DNA from: Zingiber officinale
Taxonomy: Eukaryota > Streptophyta > Magnoliopsida > Zingiberales > Zingiberaceae
Length of the DNA stretch: 64,000 nucleotides
Reading direction: 5' to 3'
Assembly: GCF_018446385.1 (NCBI RefSeq)
Contig: NC_055990.1
Span: 22,687,558 to 22,751,557 of the forward strand
The notes under the pieces were generated by a model, which did no database searches, was not told the origin of the DNA, and saw only the letters and a program-made list of their open reading frames with translations. Position 1 is the first letter of the stretch. Every line of letters starts with the position of its first letter. Below are positions 24,720 through 37,800 of the stretch, piece after piece. A program made the translations under genes and the position numbers.

Positions 24720-25370
24720 TGGATTTATCCGAGGTGAATATTTTGTTGGAGTTGAAGAGCTTGTGAATTTTGTAAAGAGTCATTCAGAATATATGAATAA
24801 TATCACGTTAAGTAGTCCGTGTAATCATTCCAAATGTAGAAATAAAGCTTTCTATGATGAGAATACTGTAAAAGTACATCTATGTAAAAAAAGATTTATT
24901 CTAAATTACTACAACTTAAGCTTATACTATCATAGAGAGCTTTATTTGTCTCACCGTATTGGAATTTCGATTGCTTCTTCATCTGACACAACTCCTTTAG
25001 GGGAATCATCATCTAATAAGAATGCAATGCAATCAATGATTTATGACGCTATGAATGTTGTTGATTATTTAAATATAGATGAAATACAGGGGAAAGAGAA
25101 ATGTGGGAAGAGATTCTGTCTGGTCATTCCCAATTATCAGCTACTGCAAGATTATTAAACATCAATACAGAGCATCATTTTTTAGAAAGATGTTATGATG
25201 ACATATGTCAATTGATATCTGAGTTACTTCCTGCTGATAATATAATGTCTAATAGCTTTTACAATACAAAAAATTGATTAAAGGTTTAGGTTTGCTTGTC
25301 TAAAAAATTGATTATTACATTAATAACTACATGATATTTTAGAAAGAAGACAGTGAATTGATTGAGTGCA
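24720..25370 (+). pseudogene. CACTA transposase fragment, N-terminal part
   Basis: Reads GVEELVNFVKSHSEYM, then SSPCNHSKCRNKAF and VKVHLCKKRFILNYYNL, the zinc-binding-like 'transposase-associated' region seen at the N-terminus of plant CACTA TNP2 proteins. Further on, frames continue with LLNINTEHHFLERCYDDI and LISELLPADN. Internal frameshifts and stops interrupt it, and a solo LTR cuts it at 25375. Dead copy. Confidence 0.8.
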
Positions 25371-25375
25371 GAATC

Positions 25376-26290
25376 TGTAGGTCCCTTTTGAGGCCGGCAA
25401 GAGGGGAGGGGTGAATTGCCCTACAAAATAAAACCAAAAACCCTTCTCCGATATTCAACTAAATTAAAAGAACTTGTAAATTAAAAAGGCAGAGACTAAT
25501 TAAAACAAAAAATAGACACAGAGGAATTACTTGGTTTGCAATCAGAGGATTGCTAATTCAAGGCAAAGAAGGCGCACTAATTGATTCTCCTCTGGGCGGA
25601 GTAGCCTCTTACAGCGTTGAAAGCACAGACAGAAATAACACAAATGAAAGCACTGGATTACAAGTAGTTGTTCTTCATTAATGATTGCTTCTGGACCAAG
25701 GCTATATTTATAGTCTTGGTCCGGGCGCCTGGAAGGGTTCCGGGCGCCCTGGGGGGGATAAATTTTATCCCCCAACGGTCGGATCGAGTCAAAACTCGAT
25801 CCTGTTGAAAAGTCGATTCCGGGCGCCCGGAAGGGTTCCGGGCGCCCCGGTCGATTTCGGGCGCCCGGAGCCCTAAGGTCAACATAGGTTGACTTTTCGA
25901 CTCCGGTTCAGCTCGTCTCGATCCAGCTCATCTCGGGCCGGGTTTGTTCGCTCCGGCTCCGTTTGCTTGGGTGATCTCGGCCTTCCGGAATAGGGCTCAC
26001 CCGAACCCATGTTCCGGCCTTCTACTCGAGCAGCCTTCCTTCCCGGTTTCTCGTCCCTCGAACGCCGCGCACGTTCTTCTCGTCCGCCGGTGTACTCTTC
26101 CGCGGTCACCTCGTCCCTCGGACGCACCGAGCCCGTCGGCTCTCTCCCCGTGCCGTCCTTCTCGTTAGCCGCGTCTTCCGCTCGACTTCCTGTGTTCCTA
26201 AGCTCCTGCACACTTAGACACAAGGGTTAAACAAACACAGGACCTAACTTAGCTTGTTTGATCACATCAAAACACCTTGGGGTTCCAACA
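25376..26290 (-). mobile_element. Solo LTR, 0.9 kb, with GGGCGCCC palindrome cassette
   Basis: On the minus strand it begins TGTTGGAACCCCAAGGTG and ends CAAAAGGGACCTACA; TG...CA ends are flanked by the 5-bp duplication GAATC (25371-25375 and 26291-26295). It interrupts the CACTA transposase frame. A TATA-like CTATAAATATAGCC lies near 25701-25715. A palindrome-rich block of CCGGGCGCCCGG units occupies about 25725-25875. It shares frame-end features (TGTTGG start, ATTCACCCCTCCCCTC near the end) with the LTRs at 28066, 44857 and probably 62307. Confidence 0.85.
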
Positions 26291-26295
26291 GAATC

Positions 26296-27180
26296 TGTAC
26301 TCATCCTCGTTATAAATATAGTAGTTGCATGCCAGGGAAAAAAGAAAAAGATTGCATAAAAAGTTATGTATTATTTTTTATTAACTACTAGACTCCAACG
26401 CTTGTATGCATCTACTGCAACATTAAGCTACATGAGGTGGCATCATAAGCATGTGCATGAAGGAGGTATAATGTGTCATCCTTGTGACTCCCCTGCATGG
26501 AAACATCTTGATACAATATTTTTCTCATTTTCAATAGAACCACATAATGTGAGACTAAGACTTTCTGCTGATGAATTTCAACTAATTGGTCAATCGAGAC
26601 AGCAATATTTATCTTGGTCAGTTATAATAACACATTACAACTTACCACCATGGATATGTATAAAAGATGAATTCATATTCTTTATTGTACATATTCCAAA
26701 TTTAAAGAATGATTTAACCTTGCTATTATACATAAAAGCGGGTAGATCGGGAAATGAAGCAATTTTATTATGATGAGTAGTTTAGGGGGAGGTGAGTAGC
26801 AAACTTTATCCACTGACTAGATAAATGATATTTATTATGATGTGGTTAGTGGAAAGAAAAAAACCTCCACCCTCTACGGTCTTGGGCCCTAGGCGAGAGT
26901 TGTATATGATTGGATGATGCTCCTAGGGCCAAGGGTCATCCCAACACATCATCTAGCGCATCCGGATCATCTACTAGAGTGGATGCCTTAGAGCAAGAAA
27001 ATGCAGATTTGAAGACCCGACTCTCGAGCCTAGAGAGATAATTTTAAGTGAAGCGACAATCCCGAATGGATCTTGAGCAAATTGGGTGGTATATACGAGA
27101 CTTCTTAGCTCAGATGAGTGCAAGGCCGCATCATTTTGCCTCTCAAGAGACTCAGAACTCTAATAACTCCCCTAATTAGT
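26296..27180 (+). pseudogene. CACTA transposase fragment, TNP2 core and C-terminal part
   Basis: From 26366 the frame reads YMRWHHKHVHEGGIMCHP, SPAWKHLDTIFFSFSIEPHN and THYNLPPWICIKDEF, matching the conserved MRWH...GIMRHP...AWKHFD...F..EPRNVRLGL...YNLPPWMC pattern of plant TNP2 proteins. A later stretch (about 26960-27180) with EQENADLKTRLSSLE resembles the coiled-coil tail of a second CACTA protein. The region between is deleted or unreadable; the copy is dead. Confidence 0.85.
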
Positions 27181-28239
27181 AGATTGTAATAGGTGCCTTG
27201 ACCTTTTACTTTTTTTTTCACTACTGAAACTATCTCTAACGCTATATTATATCTTTTCAGGAACTTTGATATCTATTCTATACAACACCATCATCAAATA
27301 TCCAGATTAGCATTCATATATGTACAATAATTTCATATTATTAATTTTAATATGTTATTCATAATTGTGTATTAGTTTGTTCTTTGTTTTATTAATAATA
27401 TTTCGTATTAAAATTTCTACAGGATTGATTAATACTAGCTACTTTTGGATTGAATTTTCTTTTCTAAGAGTTATTGTATTGTGTTTTTAAAATTCAGATA
27501 TTGTAATACTATACTTTCAGATGTTGTTGGAGATGTTTGGATATTTATCTTTGTTTTTTGCTTGGATATTTAATTTTAGTTTTGTGCTTGGATTATTGTT
27601 GTCGGAGATGTTGTAATATTATACTTGTGTTTGGATATTTACATTTAAATGTTATTTTGTGTTGTGTTTATTTAATTATGAATGTATTGTGTTGTTTGAA
27701 AACTATCATATGTGATAGTTTAGATTAATATGAAATGTAAATAAGGATGAATGTAGAATTATATTTTGGATGTCAAAATTTTTAGTATTTAGATACAAAT
27801 ATTTAATTTTTTGTCGCTATTTAGTGAAAAAAATTAAATTTTATCGCTAATCTTGATAATGAAATACTTGAAATAACAATATATTGCGATCAACTATTAA
27901 ATTTCGTGCTAATTATAAACAGAATTTTAATATTCTTTTGCTACTTAGAAATAGAAAAATAAATTTCCGTCTCTACCTAAGTAGCAACGGAAGTTAAATA
28001 TTCCATTACTAATCTTGGCACTAGAATACTTGGAATCACCATATATTGTGACCAAATATTAAAAATGTTGGTGCAATATCCCTCAGGTCAAGGTTGACCT
28101 GGGTAACCAAGCTGAGTCTTGGTTTGGGTTTAGATGTTTGACAATAAGATATTGATTGAAGAAGAGTCAAGTAGGTCAAGGTTGACTGGATACTTGACTG
28201 GGAAGTCCTAACTGGGATGTTAGGCAAAATGAAAGACCT

Positions 28240-28640
28240 AGTGAGTGAAGCTAGGCAGTATGAAAGTCCTGGTGAGTGAAGCCAGGCAGAAGAAAAGTCC
28301 TGGTGAGTGAAGCCAGGCAGAAGGAAGTCCTAGTGAGTGAAGCTAGGCAGATGGAAATCCTGGTGAGTGAAGCCAGGTGAAAGTCCTAGTGAGTGAAGCT
28401 AGGCAGAAGAAAAGTCCTGGTGAGTGAAGCCAGGTGAAAGTCCTAGTGAGTGAAGCTAGGCAGAAGAAAAGTCCTGGTGAGTGAAGCCAGGTGAAAGTCC
28501 TAGTGAGTGAAGCTAGGCAGATGGAAATCCTGGTGAGTGAAGCCAGGTGAAAGTCCTAGTGAGTGAAGCTAGGCAGATGGAAAACCCTAGTGAGTGAAGC
28601 TAGGTGAAAGTCCTGGTGAGTGAAGCCAGGCAAGGGAAAA
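28240..28640 (+). repeat. Minisatellite, GTCCTGGTGAGTGAAGCCAG units
   Basis: About fourteen copies of a 24-31 base unit alternating CTGGTGAGTGAAGCCAGG and CTAGTGAGTGAAGCTAGG. Each unit pairs a CCTGG/CCAGG or CCTAG/CTAGG half-palindrome, and the two types alternate in co-varying form. The same array, inverted and with ordinary CTCC variants, occurs at about 46080-46450. Confidence 0.9.
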
Positions 28641-28684
28641 TCCAGATGGATCAAGGATGATCGGACATCTGGTGCTGGGAAGTC

Positions 28685-29080
28685 CAAGTAGGTCAAAGGA
28701 TTGACTGGGTACTTGGCATGAAAGAAAAGTCCAAGTAGGTCAAAGGGATTGACCGGATACTTGGCACAGAGAAAAGTCCAAGTGGGTCAAAGGGATTGAC
28801 CAGACACTTGGTAAGGGAGTCCTAGCAGGTCAAGAGAGTGACTAGATGCTAGGCATGACATACCAACAGGTCAAGGTTGACCAAGTGGGTCAAAGGATTG
28901 ACTGGGTACTTGGCATGAAAGAAAAGTCCAAGTAGGTCAAAGGGATTGACCGGATACTTGGCACAGAGAAAAGTCCAAGTGGGTCAAAGGGATTGACCAG
29001 ACACTTGGTAAGGGAGTCCTAGCAGGTCAAGAGAGTGACTAGATGCTAGGCATGACATACCAACAGGTCAAGGTTGACCG
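28685..29080 (+). repeat. 197-base near-perfect direct duplication
   Basis: The segment starting AAGTAGGTCAAAGGATTGAC at about 28686 is repeated at about 28883 with almost no differences, up to CAACAGGTCAAGGTTGACC. Within it are smaller units of AAGTCCAAGTRGGTCAAAGG and GATTGACC-GATACTTGG. Confidence 0.9.
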
Positions 29081-29129
29081 GATGTTGGTTTGGGAGGTTT
29101 GGGACTTGGTTTTGGACAAAAATCAAGTG

Positions 29130-29400
29130 CTGGATCGATCAGTGGATCGATCCAGGCTCTAGATCGATCAGTGGATCGATCCAGACCTGTCCCAGCGAAC
29201 AGAGAGCCTCTGGATCGATCCGTGGATCGATCCAGAGGTCCCAATCGATCAGTGGATCGATTGGGATGCGGCTGCTTCGCGTGATAAGCGCTGGATCGAT
29301 CCGTGGATCGATCCAGGCGCGTTTCCAGAGCACAGAGGCGCTCTGGATCGATCCGTGGATCGATCCAAAGCCTCCCCGATCGATTGGGAACATTCGAATC
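29130..29400. repeat. Palindrome array, TGGATCGATC-GTGGATCGATCCA
   Basis: About seven imperfect copies of a block with paired GGATCGATC arms, spaced by short unique stretches. Because each block is nearly its own reverse complement and lacks stop codons, Asp-Arg-Ser and Trp-Ile-Asp repeats are open on both strands; these are not genes. Confidence 0.9.
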
Positions 29401-30314
29401 GATCGGGATCCGACCGTTGGCGTCGTTTATAGCTGCAGGCATGTGATGGCTGCGGCATCGCTTCTCCGATTCACTCTAGATTACTCGCCAGCTCCTCCAC
29501 AGCGCTCTCAAAGATTAGATCGCCAGTTCTTGAAGGATCTTGGAAGCTTTCCAAGTCAAGAGGCGGATCAAAGGCAAGAAGAGAAGCTAGGGTTAGGGTT
29601 TTCTGTACTCATTGTAAGCTTTGCGCTTGTTTTGTTTCCCTTTCCTTTCTTCTTGTACGGAGAGTCTTGTAGGGCTTCTCCGCCCTCAGTAATTACTGAA
29701 AAGGAGTGTTTTCATAGTGGAGGGTGCGTGCGTGGTGTGGATCCTTGGACTAGTCACCTCTTGTGAGGTGGATACCAAGTAAACCAACCGTGTTAGCGTT
29801 GTTGTATTTGTTTCTGTATTTTCCGCTGCACATCTTTGAAGGAACAAGCAACGCCGAGCACCGAGCGAACGCGACGAGCTATTCACCCCTCCCCCCTCTA
29901 GCTACTTTTGGTCCTAACAAAAAAGTCGTCTCTGGTTAACAACGGATTATTAAAAATCCATAGTTGGTTAAAGATGGAATTTTAATATTCCGTCGCTAAT
30001 CTTGGCAAGAATCACTATATTTTGCGACCAACTATTAAAAATTTATTTCTAGTTAGCGATGGAATTTTAATATTCCGTCTATATCGCTAATGCCAACTAA
30101 CGTCGTTTACATATATAGCGACGGTTTTAATATTCTGCCTCTAACTTTAGAGACAGAATTTATGTTCCGTACCTAATTAACGACGGAAGTTAAAATTCTG
30201 TCTCTAAATACAAGCAACGACAAACCCTGTATCTATGCGATTTTTTCGTCTCTATTCAATTGCTAAGCTTGTCGACGGAAAAGTCCATCTTTAACGTTGT
30301 ATTTTTTAGTAGTG

Positions 30315-32249
30315 TTAGACTCGATATAAGAAACATGTCTAATTTAGAAAAGCTCACCCCACCTCTATTTTTTTTTAATTAACATGCCTAATTTAGACTC
30401 GGTATAAGAAACTATTTCACCTTTGATGTGACAAAAGATTATTCGTTCGTCTCAGCGCCTCTACCAATCTGTCCCTAAGATAATACGGAGGAGATAAATC
30501 ACTGATGATTACTAACTATTAGTGAAGTGACCAAGGCATAAGAAATAGCATACTCAGACTTGCCAAATTTTAATCCTAAAATCTGATATAATAATATTTT
30601 ATACCTCAACTATCATACCATTACGAGGGACCACTACCTCACGTTTGAGCGTCTTCAATGCAAGGCAAGATTTTTGAGATTTATGAAATATAATAAAATA
30701 AATAAGAAAATTTAAATTTTTGTGGCCATTAAAATTTCAAACTTACTGTAATATTAAGTTACAGGACGCTATATGCAAGATGAGCTTTCTCGAGACCACG
30801 TACGTATAGCCCAAGACCCATCCCAACAGCAAAATGTCTAGATCCTTTCACGGGGATAAGGTCCTGGGCAGCCTTAGCTTAGGACATGTGACGATTTCAT
30901 AATTTTTTATCAAGATAAATAAATATGTAAAAAATAAATTTTTTACCCTTTCTCTTCTCTTCCTCTTCTGATGATAATTTTTCACTCTAAATTTCTTTCT
31001 CTTTCTCATTCACATTTTAAATTAAACAGAATATTAAAGTTTGATAAATCTTTTAGTATCATTATAAGAAATGCAGTTTTGGTCACGAGGTAAAACTTAA
31101 TTTGCTTCACATGGTCGACACAATCAATGTCGGACTAAAACAAGGAGTTTTTTTTTTTTAAATTTATGAATCTAAAGAATTAAGATGCTGCAACATTGCA
31201 AAAAGCTATGTTTTATTATTATTAATATATTTTTTATTATTTTGGTGGATGTGTCAATTTTGTCTCTCTTTTTATTTAATTTGGATGATTTGTAGGGTAA
31301 TGATTATAGGGCTACCTTGGACAAAAGTCAAAAAGGTTCCCTATGTTTTTCGGATCCTAAAATACATCCCACTTTGATATTTTTTATCTTTTAAGTAGAA
31401 GGACGCTCTATCTAAAATGACATAAAATTTTTGAAGCATTCGAAAATATTTTAAATTATATTTAATATTTTAAATTAAGTCCACTCAATAACTACTATAG
31501 ATCTTTGAATTATTCTTAATTTAATATATTATATATTCCGTATTGCAACTAAAGTCATGGTTATTTAATATTTATATTTTTAACATTTACACTTTTATAG
31601 CTATTACAACCATGTATTATTTATGAAACTATAAATATTATAATTGTATAACCGCTACGTGTTTATAATTATCACAATTTACAACACACCATGGTTTAGG
31701 ATGTAAATGAAAAATATAGACTAAAAATAATGCTAAGAATATGATAAAAGATGATTTATTTATCTCAATATTCTTATTAATTTATTTTTAGGTCAAAAAA
31801 AGTAAATCAGATACACTTGAACACAATCCTAAAATTTTATATGATAATATTCAATGTCTCAACTGTATAATGGCATGAGCCAATTGTAACATCAATCATT
31901 AATTAATTATTTATTTATATATATATATAGAACGATATGTGTTTGACCAGTTAAGCATCACAGTGTTTTTAAATTACCTTAATAAATAGTTTAACAAACA
32001 CACAGTGAAGTTTTGGGAGCACCATATATAAGCCAAAATGCATTTAGTAGTTAAAATTAAGAGTCAAAAAATATAAATAATTCAAAGATAATTTTATATT
32101 ATCATTATGATTTAGTTGCGCATGAAATTTCAGAGAACAAAAAAAATTGCGGAACACAACCGCTTGGAAAAACGGAAACAACTTTGGCAACTCAAAAACA
32201 CTTCCTCGACTCTGGGAACTCAAAAACACTCTTCCTTGGCTCCGGGAGC
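30315..32249. other. AT-rich spacer between CACTA element and actin
   Basis: No gene seen. At 30318-30410 a 30-base phrase (AGACTCGRTATAAGAAAC with CTAATTTAGA) occurs twice. At 30435-30545 lies a short dispersed repeat also present near 18350. A TATATA run is at 31916-31930. Confidence 0.5.
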
Positions 32250-33638
<1,389 letters not shown>

Positions 33639-33868
33639 TTTCTCAGGTCCTGCGAAGCCAATTTAATTTACAAATTAATTCTTCACACACTATACGAGAT
33701 ATGGATCATTGCACGAATAAAAGATTAAGGCAATTAAGACGATCGATTAATCATTCGATCATCAGAATTGGCATTACGCTGGATCTTGCGCAGGGGGGAG
33801 AGGAGATGAGCCGGAGAACAGAGAGGCGAAGCGGCCGGTGATCGATGGTGGAGGAAAGACGGTGGGGG

Positions 33869-33876
33869 TTTAAATA
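33869..33876 (-). promoter_or_regulatory. Probable TATA box of the actin gene
   Basis: TATTTAAA on the minus strand, in a CCTATTTAAACCCCCACC context, about 230 bases upstream of the ATG. Between lies a C/T-rich leader with a candidate donor (CCAGC|GTAATG near 33780) for the usual plant actin leader intron. Confidence 0.55.
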
Positions 33877-34119
33877 GGAAGAAAAGGGGAGTTCTGGCAA
33901 CGAGAACGTTGGGGTATCGAACACTGCGATGATAAAAATAAGGCGAGGCCACGTACGAGTGAACGATCGAGATCGAAATCATCTTCGTGTCTAAATCATG
34001 CTCAACAAGTTTTTTTTTTTGATAAAAAATAATAAAACATCCCAAATTAAAAGAAATATTAAATGTATAATTTAAAAAAAAAAAAGACACCTATCAAATA
34101 TTTTTCTCTCCAAAATATT

Positions 34120-34152
<33 letters not shown>

Positions 34153-34856
34153 GCTATAGCTAGTTATTATAACATGTAAAAGATATTATGTAGTTATTAC
34201 CATGTATATCATCTAATATAACATAATATTGGTGTAACTATTTTAAAGTAATTTTGATTAATTTAAAATGATTTTGATGAAATCAATTTAAATAATTTTA
34301 ATAAAGTTGATAAAGAATATTTTAATGTAATAAAATTTAAAAGTGAGGGTTTAAATTTTAGAGTTTAAGATTTCATTAATAAGAGCATATTTCCTCGGGA
34401 TAGACCATTATATCCATTAGCTGATGGGGATGGATCTCACTTATTTAATAGGTGGGATTCATATTTATCAATCAATCAATTTGTGTGGTCTATTCTTTGA
34501 ATAGCAACGAATATTTTTTTATAAAAGAGAGTTTGTTTAATAATTTATAATATTTAGGGCGCTGTTTTGATTTTTTTTTTTTTTTTTTTACTGTCGATCA
34601 ATAAAATCATTTAATCAAACTGTTTATGATTTATTAAGCGATTTAGATTGAATTAGTAATTTCTTAATAATATTTGTCCTTTTTTTGTTACCGAAAAAGG
34701 AAAATAGTATGAACAAATCAATGATAAAGTTCCTTTTTTTGGGTCGTAAGGAATTAAATTAATAAATCCCGTTGCCCTTTCTCGTATTTGCTACGAGAGC
34801 GCGGGTTCTAAGAACAGGAACAACTCGATCGATTGGTGCGTCGGAGGATTCGAGCG
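33877..34856. other. Spacer between divergent actin and ELM1 genes
   Basis: AT-rich, with a TATATA run at 34131-34153 and a dispersed-repeat-like stretch at 34180-34380 (TAATTTTGATTAATTTAAAATGATTTTGAT) that reappears in altered form at about 54830-55050. The last 60 bases before 34857 become GC-richer and are the likely ELM1 leader. No gene seen. Confidence 0.55.
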
Positions 34857-37800
34857 ATGAAGCCGATCAGGCTTCCGGAGCCGCCGAGCGGCGGGATGGG
34901 CGTGCCGGATATCTTCGAGGGCGGAGTTGACGTCATCAGACGGGCTATAGTGATCAGCAACGGAACCACGGCGGCGGAGAACCAGAGTGTCGGCCTAGTT
35001 CGTGCACTTGGGCTGGCGGACAAGCTCTCGATTTACGTAAGCTTTTCGGTGACTTTTCTTTTCTTTCAAACTTCGAAATTTGTTCGATCCAGATAGAGAA
35101 TTGGGTACATTTACTTTCGTTACGATGTGGAACTAGAAGGAAGAATAATGATTTTCTAGGAATCGATTGACAATGTGCCTTCTGGGGAAATCTAGGGTTG
35201 GACTAGTATCAAACAAAGATATAAAAACTAAACTGAAAGGTGTGTTTTTTCGTCTTCCTTGTAGGGGTTCCCCCTCTGTAAGTTCTGAAGATTGGCTATT
35301 TGGTGGATAATTCACTCAGTGAATGAATGTTGATGTTAGGATATGTCATTCATCAGAATTTAACCATGGTTTACAAATTTCTAGGATTTTTCTTCCATTG
35401 ATCGTTAGATTCAGTTGATCAATCTTTGCCATGATGCCTTGTTTTAATTTCTCAAATATTTTCTCACTAACTTGCAGCGTGTAACAAGGCAAAGATGGGG
35501 TGTGAATGAGTGGCTTCATTGGCTTTCTCGCCTAATTAGACAAATATTTACCGACTCAAGATTTGCTACCTCGCCTCCGGATATGAAGTCATTCCCATTT
35601 CCTGGCTTGTTATCCATTCTAGAGGAAGATGGCAAGAAAATTGCTTCCATCGCTTCTGAAACATATAAAAAGTGAGTCATTCTTTCCTTATATTTTTTGA
35701 TAGTGAAATCACTTTTAAAATGTTGCATAAAAAAAAATTGTATCTTATTATGACTAGCATCCTTTACAATTGATTTTACTGAAAAAAAGAATGATACATG
35801 TTTTTCTTTTGCCATTTTCTACTGTTGACAGGCTGGTGATCTCTCTGTTTGTTTTAAAAACCAGTTCTTGTGAAATTTTCACTTGATGTAGGAAATTTTG
35901 GTTAGGCCATTGATGAATAACTTCTACTTTGTCTTGAATCTTAATCAACTTGAACACACGTAGATGTCAAAATGCAAAATCTAGATAACCTAGGTTGAAG
36001 TCATGGAAGACAACATCCCATGGATGCAAGGTTAACATAAAGCTTTTCATCTTGTATAGTGATTGGAGCATTAACTAATCCCAAATAGTTAAGAAAATAT
36101 GGCTCGATGGTTGATGATGATCGTGATGATAGTGATTGGAGCAATACCGAAATGCTCAATGTGTTTTTTAATATATTTTTATTTTTTGTTGCTTTGGGAT
36201 AATGAATACATCATGAGGAACGAAAACACATTTTCTTAAAAATGGAGGAAAAAATTGATTTATTAAACTTGTGAAGTGCTTTTACCGACTTTGTCTGAAA
36301 ATATCTTTGTTGGGTTTGTATGATACCTTATGATTGTTTGTAGTGGAGAGGTTTGTCTGTCACCAGATCGTATGTGAGGTGACATTTTGGCATCAGCGAA
36401 GTAACATCTTTCAAGTGGCAATTTGGTCTACCCCAGTTATAATAGAATAGTTAGAATAGAATAGGACAATTTGGTCTACCCCAGTTATAAAAACTTATGT
36501 CATCACCTAACCTAGGCAGATATTGAAGGGGACTGCATAGCCATATATGTTCACAAATGGCTTTATGTAGTATGTATATAAAGTCGCTCTTTGGCCTTTG
36601 GGTGATCCGAACGTGTCAAAATGCATCTTGCACCACATCCATATCTCATTAGAAATACAAAGCAGAAGATATTCAAAATAGCTGAAGCAGATAGCTGCTA
36701 TTATCAATCTAGTAATAGTTTATATTGTCTTTTTAACTCTTTGTCCTGTGGCATTGTTGATGACTGTTAAAGAAACATATTCACAAGAAATTAGGGTACG
36801 ATTACTTTTTAACATGCAGTCTGATTATTCCTTTTCCAGTTCTCTTTATGTCCATACTGTATCACAATGTTAGAGTTGAGAATATCAGTTTGTACAACTG
36901 TATCCTACAGCAATTATTCTACTTTGTAATCTGCTTGACTCTAGTGTTCTGAAAGGGATTTTCCCCCCTTTCAGAGAAGGTCCACTCTTGGTAGTTGCTT
37001 GTGGTCATCACACTGTATCAATTGCCAGTTCAGTAAAACATCTAGCATCTGAAAAGGTTTTTGTCATTCAGGTCTGTAACTTTGCATATGAAACTGATTA
37101 TAAGCAGATCAATCTGTTGTATTTGTTTATTTGCATCATTATTCATTATCATTTCATCTCAGGTACAACATCCAAGGTCGTGCCTTGATAGATTTGACTT
37201 GGTGATCACTCCTCGTCATGACTACTATGCTCTTACTGCCAGTGGACAACAGGAGATCCCTCGTATTTTCAGACGGTGGATAACACCACAAGACACACCT
37301 GGGAGTAATGTGGTATATTTCTCTTTATGACAATTTTGCAAGATAAACTTCATGGAAAGGCAGGACATATTGCAATCTTATATCCTCTTGAATGATTATG
37401 ATTGAGAAATTTTAGGTTTTCACTATAGGAGCACTACATCAGGCTGATTCTACTGCACTGCGTCTTGCTGCAAATGCTTGGCATGATGAATTAGCTCCTC
37501 TTCCCAAGCCATTACTTGTAGTTAATATTGGAGGACCCACAAGTAAAGACTCTTTTATTTGAAGTAGTTAAAGTATCTCGATCATTTTCATTTTTCAGAC
37601 TTGTATTTGACAATGCATTATATTTGTTTGATGTTGGAATATGCATCCATTTTGCCATCTAATTATTGCACTTTGTTACGTTTTTTTTTTAATATTTGGT
37701 ATAATCGTAAATTGGAATGTTGGTTGTCTAAATGAAATAGAGAATCATGACATTTGACTTCTTTCGTCGCATGTTTGGAACGTCTCAAATTTTTGCAAGA

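Larger units (their letters stand above)
28066..29919 (+). mobile_element. Solo LTR, 1.85 kb, with three internal repeat arrays
   Basis: Begins TGTTGGTGCAATATCC, ends TTTTGGTCCTAACA, flanked by AAAAA (28061-28065 and 29920-29924). It lies in the right subterminal repeats of the CACTA element. Inside are two minisatellites and a palindrome-rich ATCGATC array. The last 300 bases match, in inverse orientation, the first part of the LTR at 44857. No protein-coding core is present. Confidence 0.85.
21411..30314 (+). mobile_element. Dead CACTA (En/Spm) transposon split by three solo LTRs
   Basis: Right end: GTATTTTTTAGTAGTG at 30299-30314, the complement of a CACTACTAAAAAATAC terminus, flanked by TTA. 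Subterminal repeats of the CCGTCTCTAA/TTAGAGACGGA type occur at 21500-21705, 27780-28060 and 29925-30300. Transposase remnants of the TNP2/TNPD type lie at 24720-25370 and 26296-26773. Solo LTRs at 21884-24305, 25376-26290 and 28066-29919 account for about 5.2 kb, leaving some 3.7 kb of CACTA sequence, so much of the transposase is missing. The left terminus could not be pinned down; a weak candidate (GATACTAAATAAAAGACTTTTCC) is at 21412. Confidence 0.82.

Noticed and set aside
27215-27240. CACTACTGAAAC at 27219 as a CACTA terminus
   Set aside because: Only the first seven bases agree with the right terminus, and CACTA subterminal repeats continue to the right of it.
28240-28640. CRISPR-like regularly spaced repeats
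   Set aside because: Spacers are not unique: the array is a plant minisatellite inside an LTR with co-varying units, in a eukaryotic nuclear context.
29074-29766. 230-residue Asp-Arg-Ser / Gly-Ser-Ile repeat protein
   Set aside because: Produced by palindromic GATCGATC repeats without stops, inside a solo LTR; equally open on the other strand.
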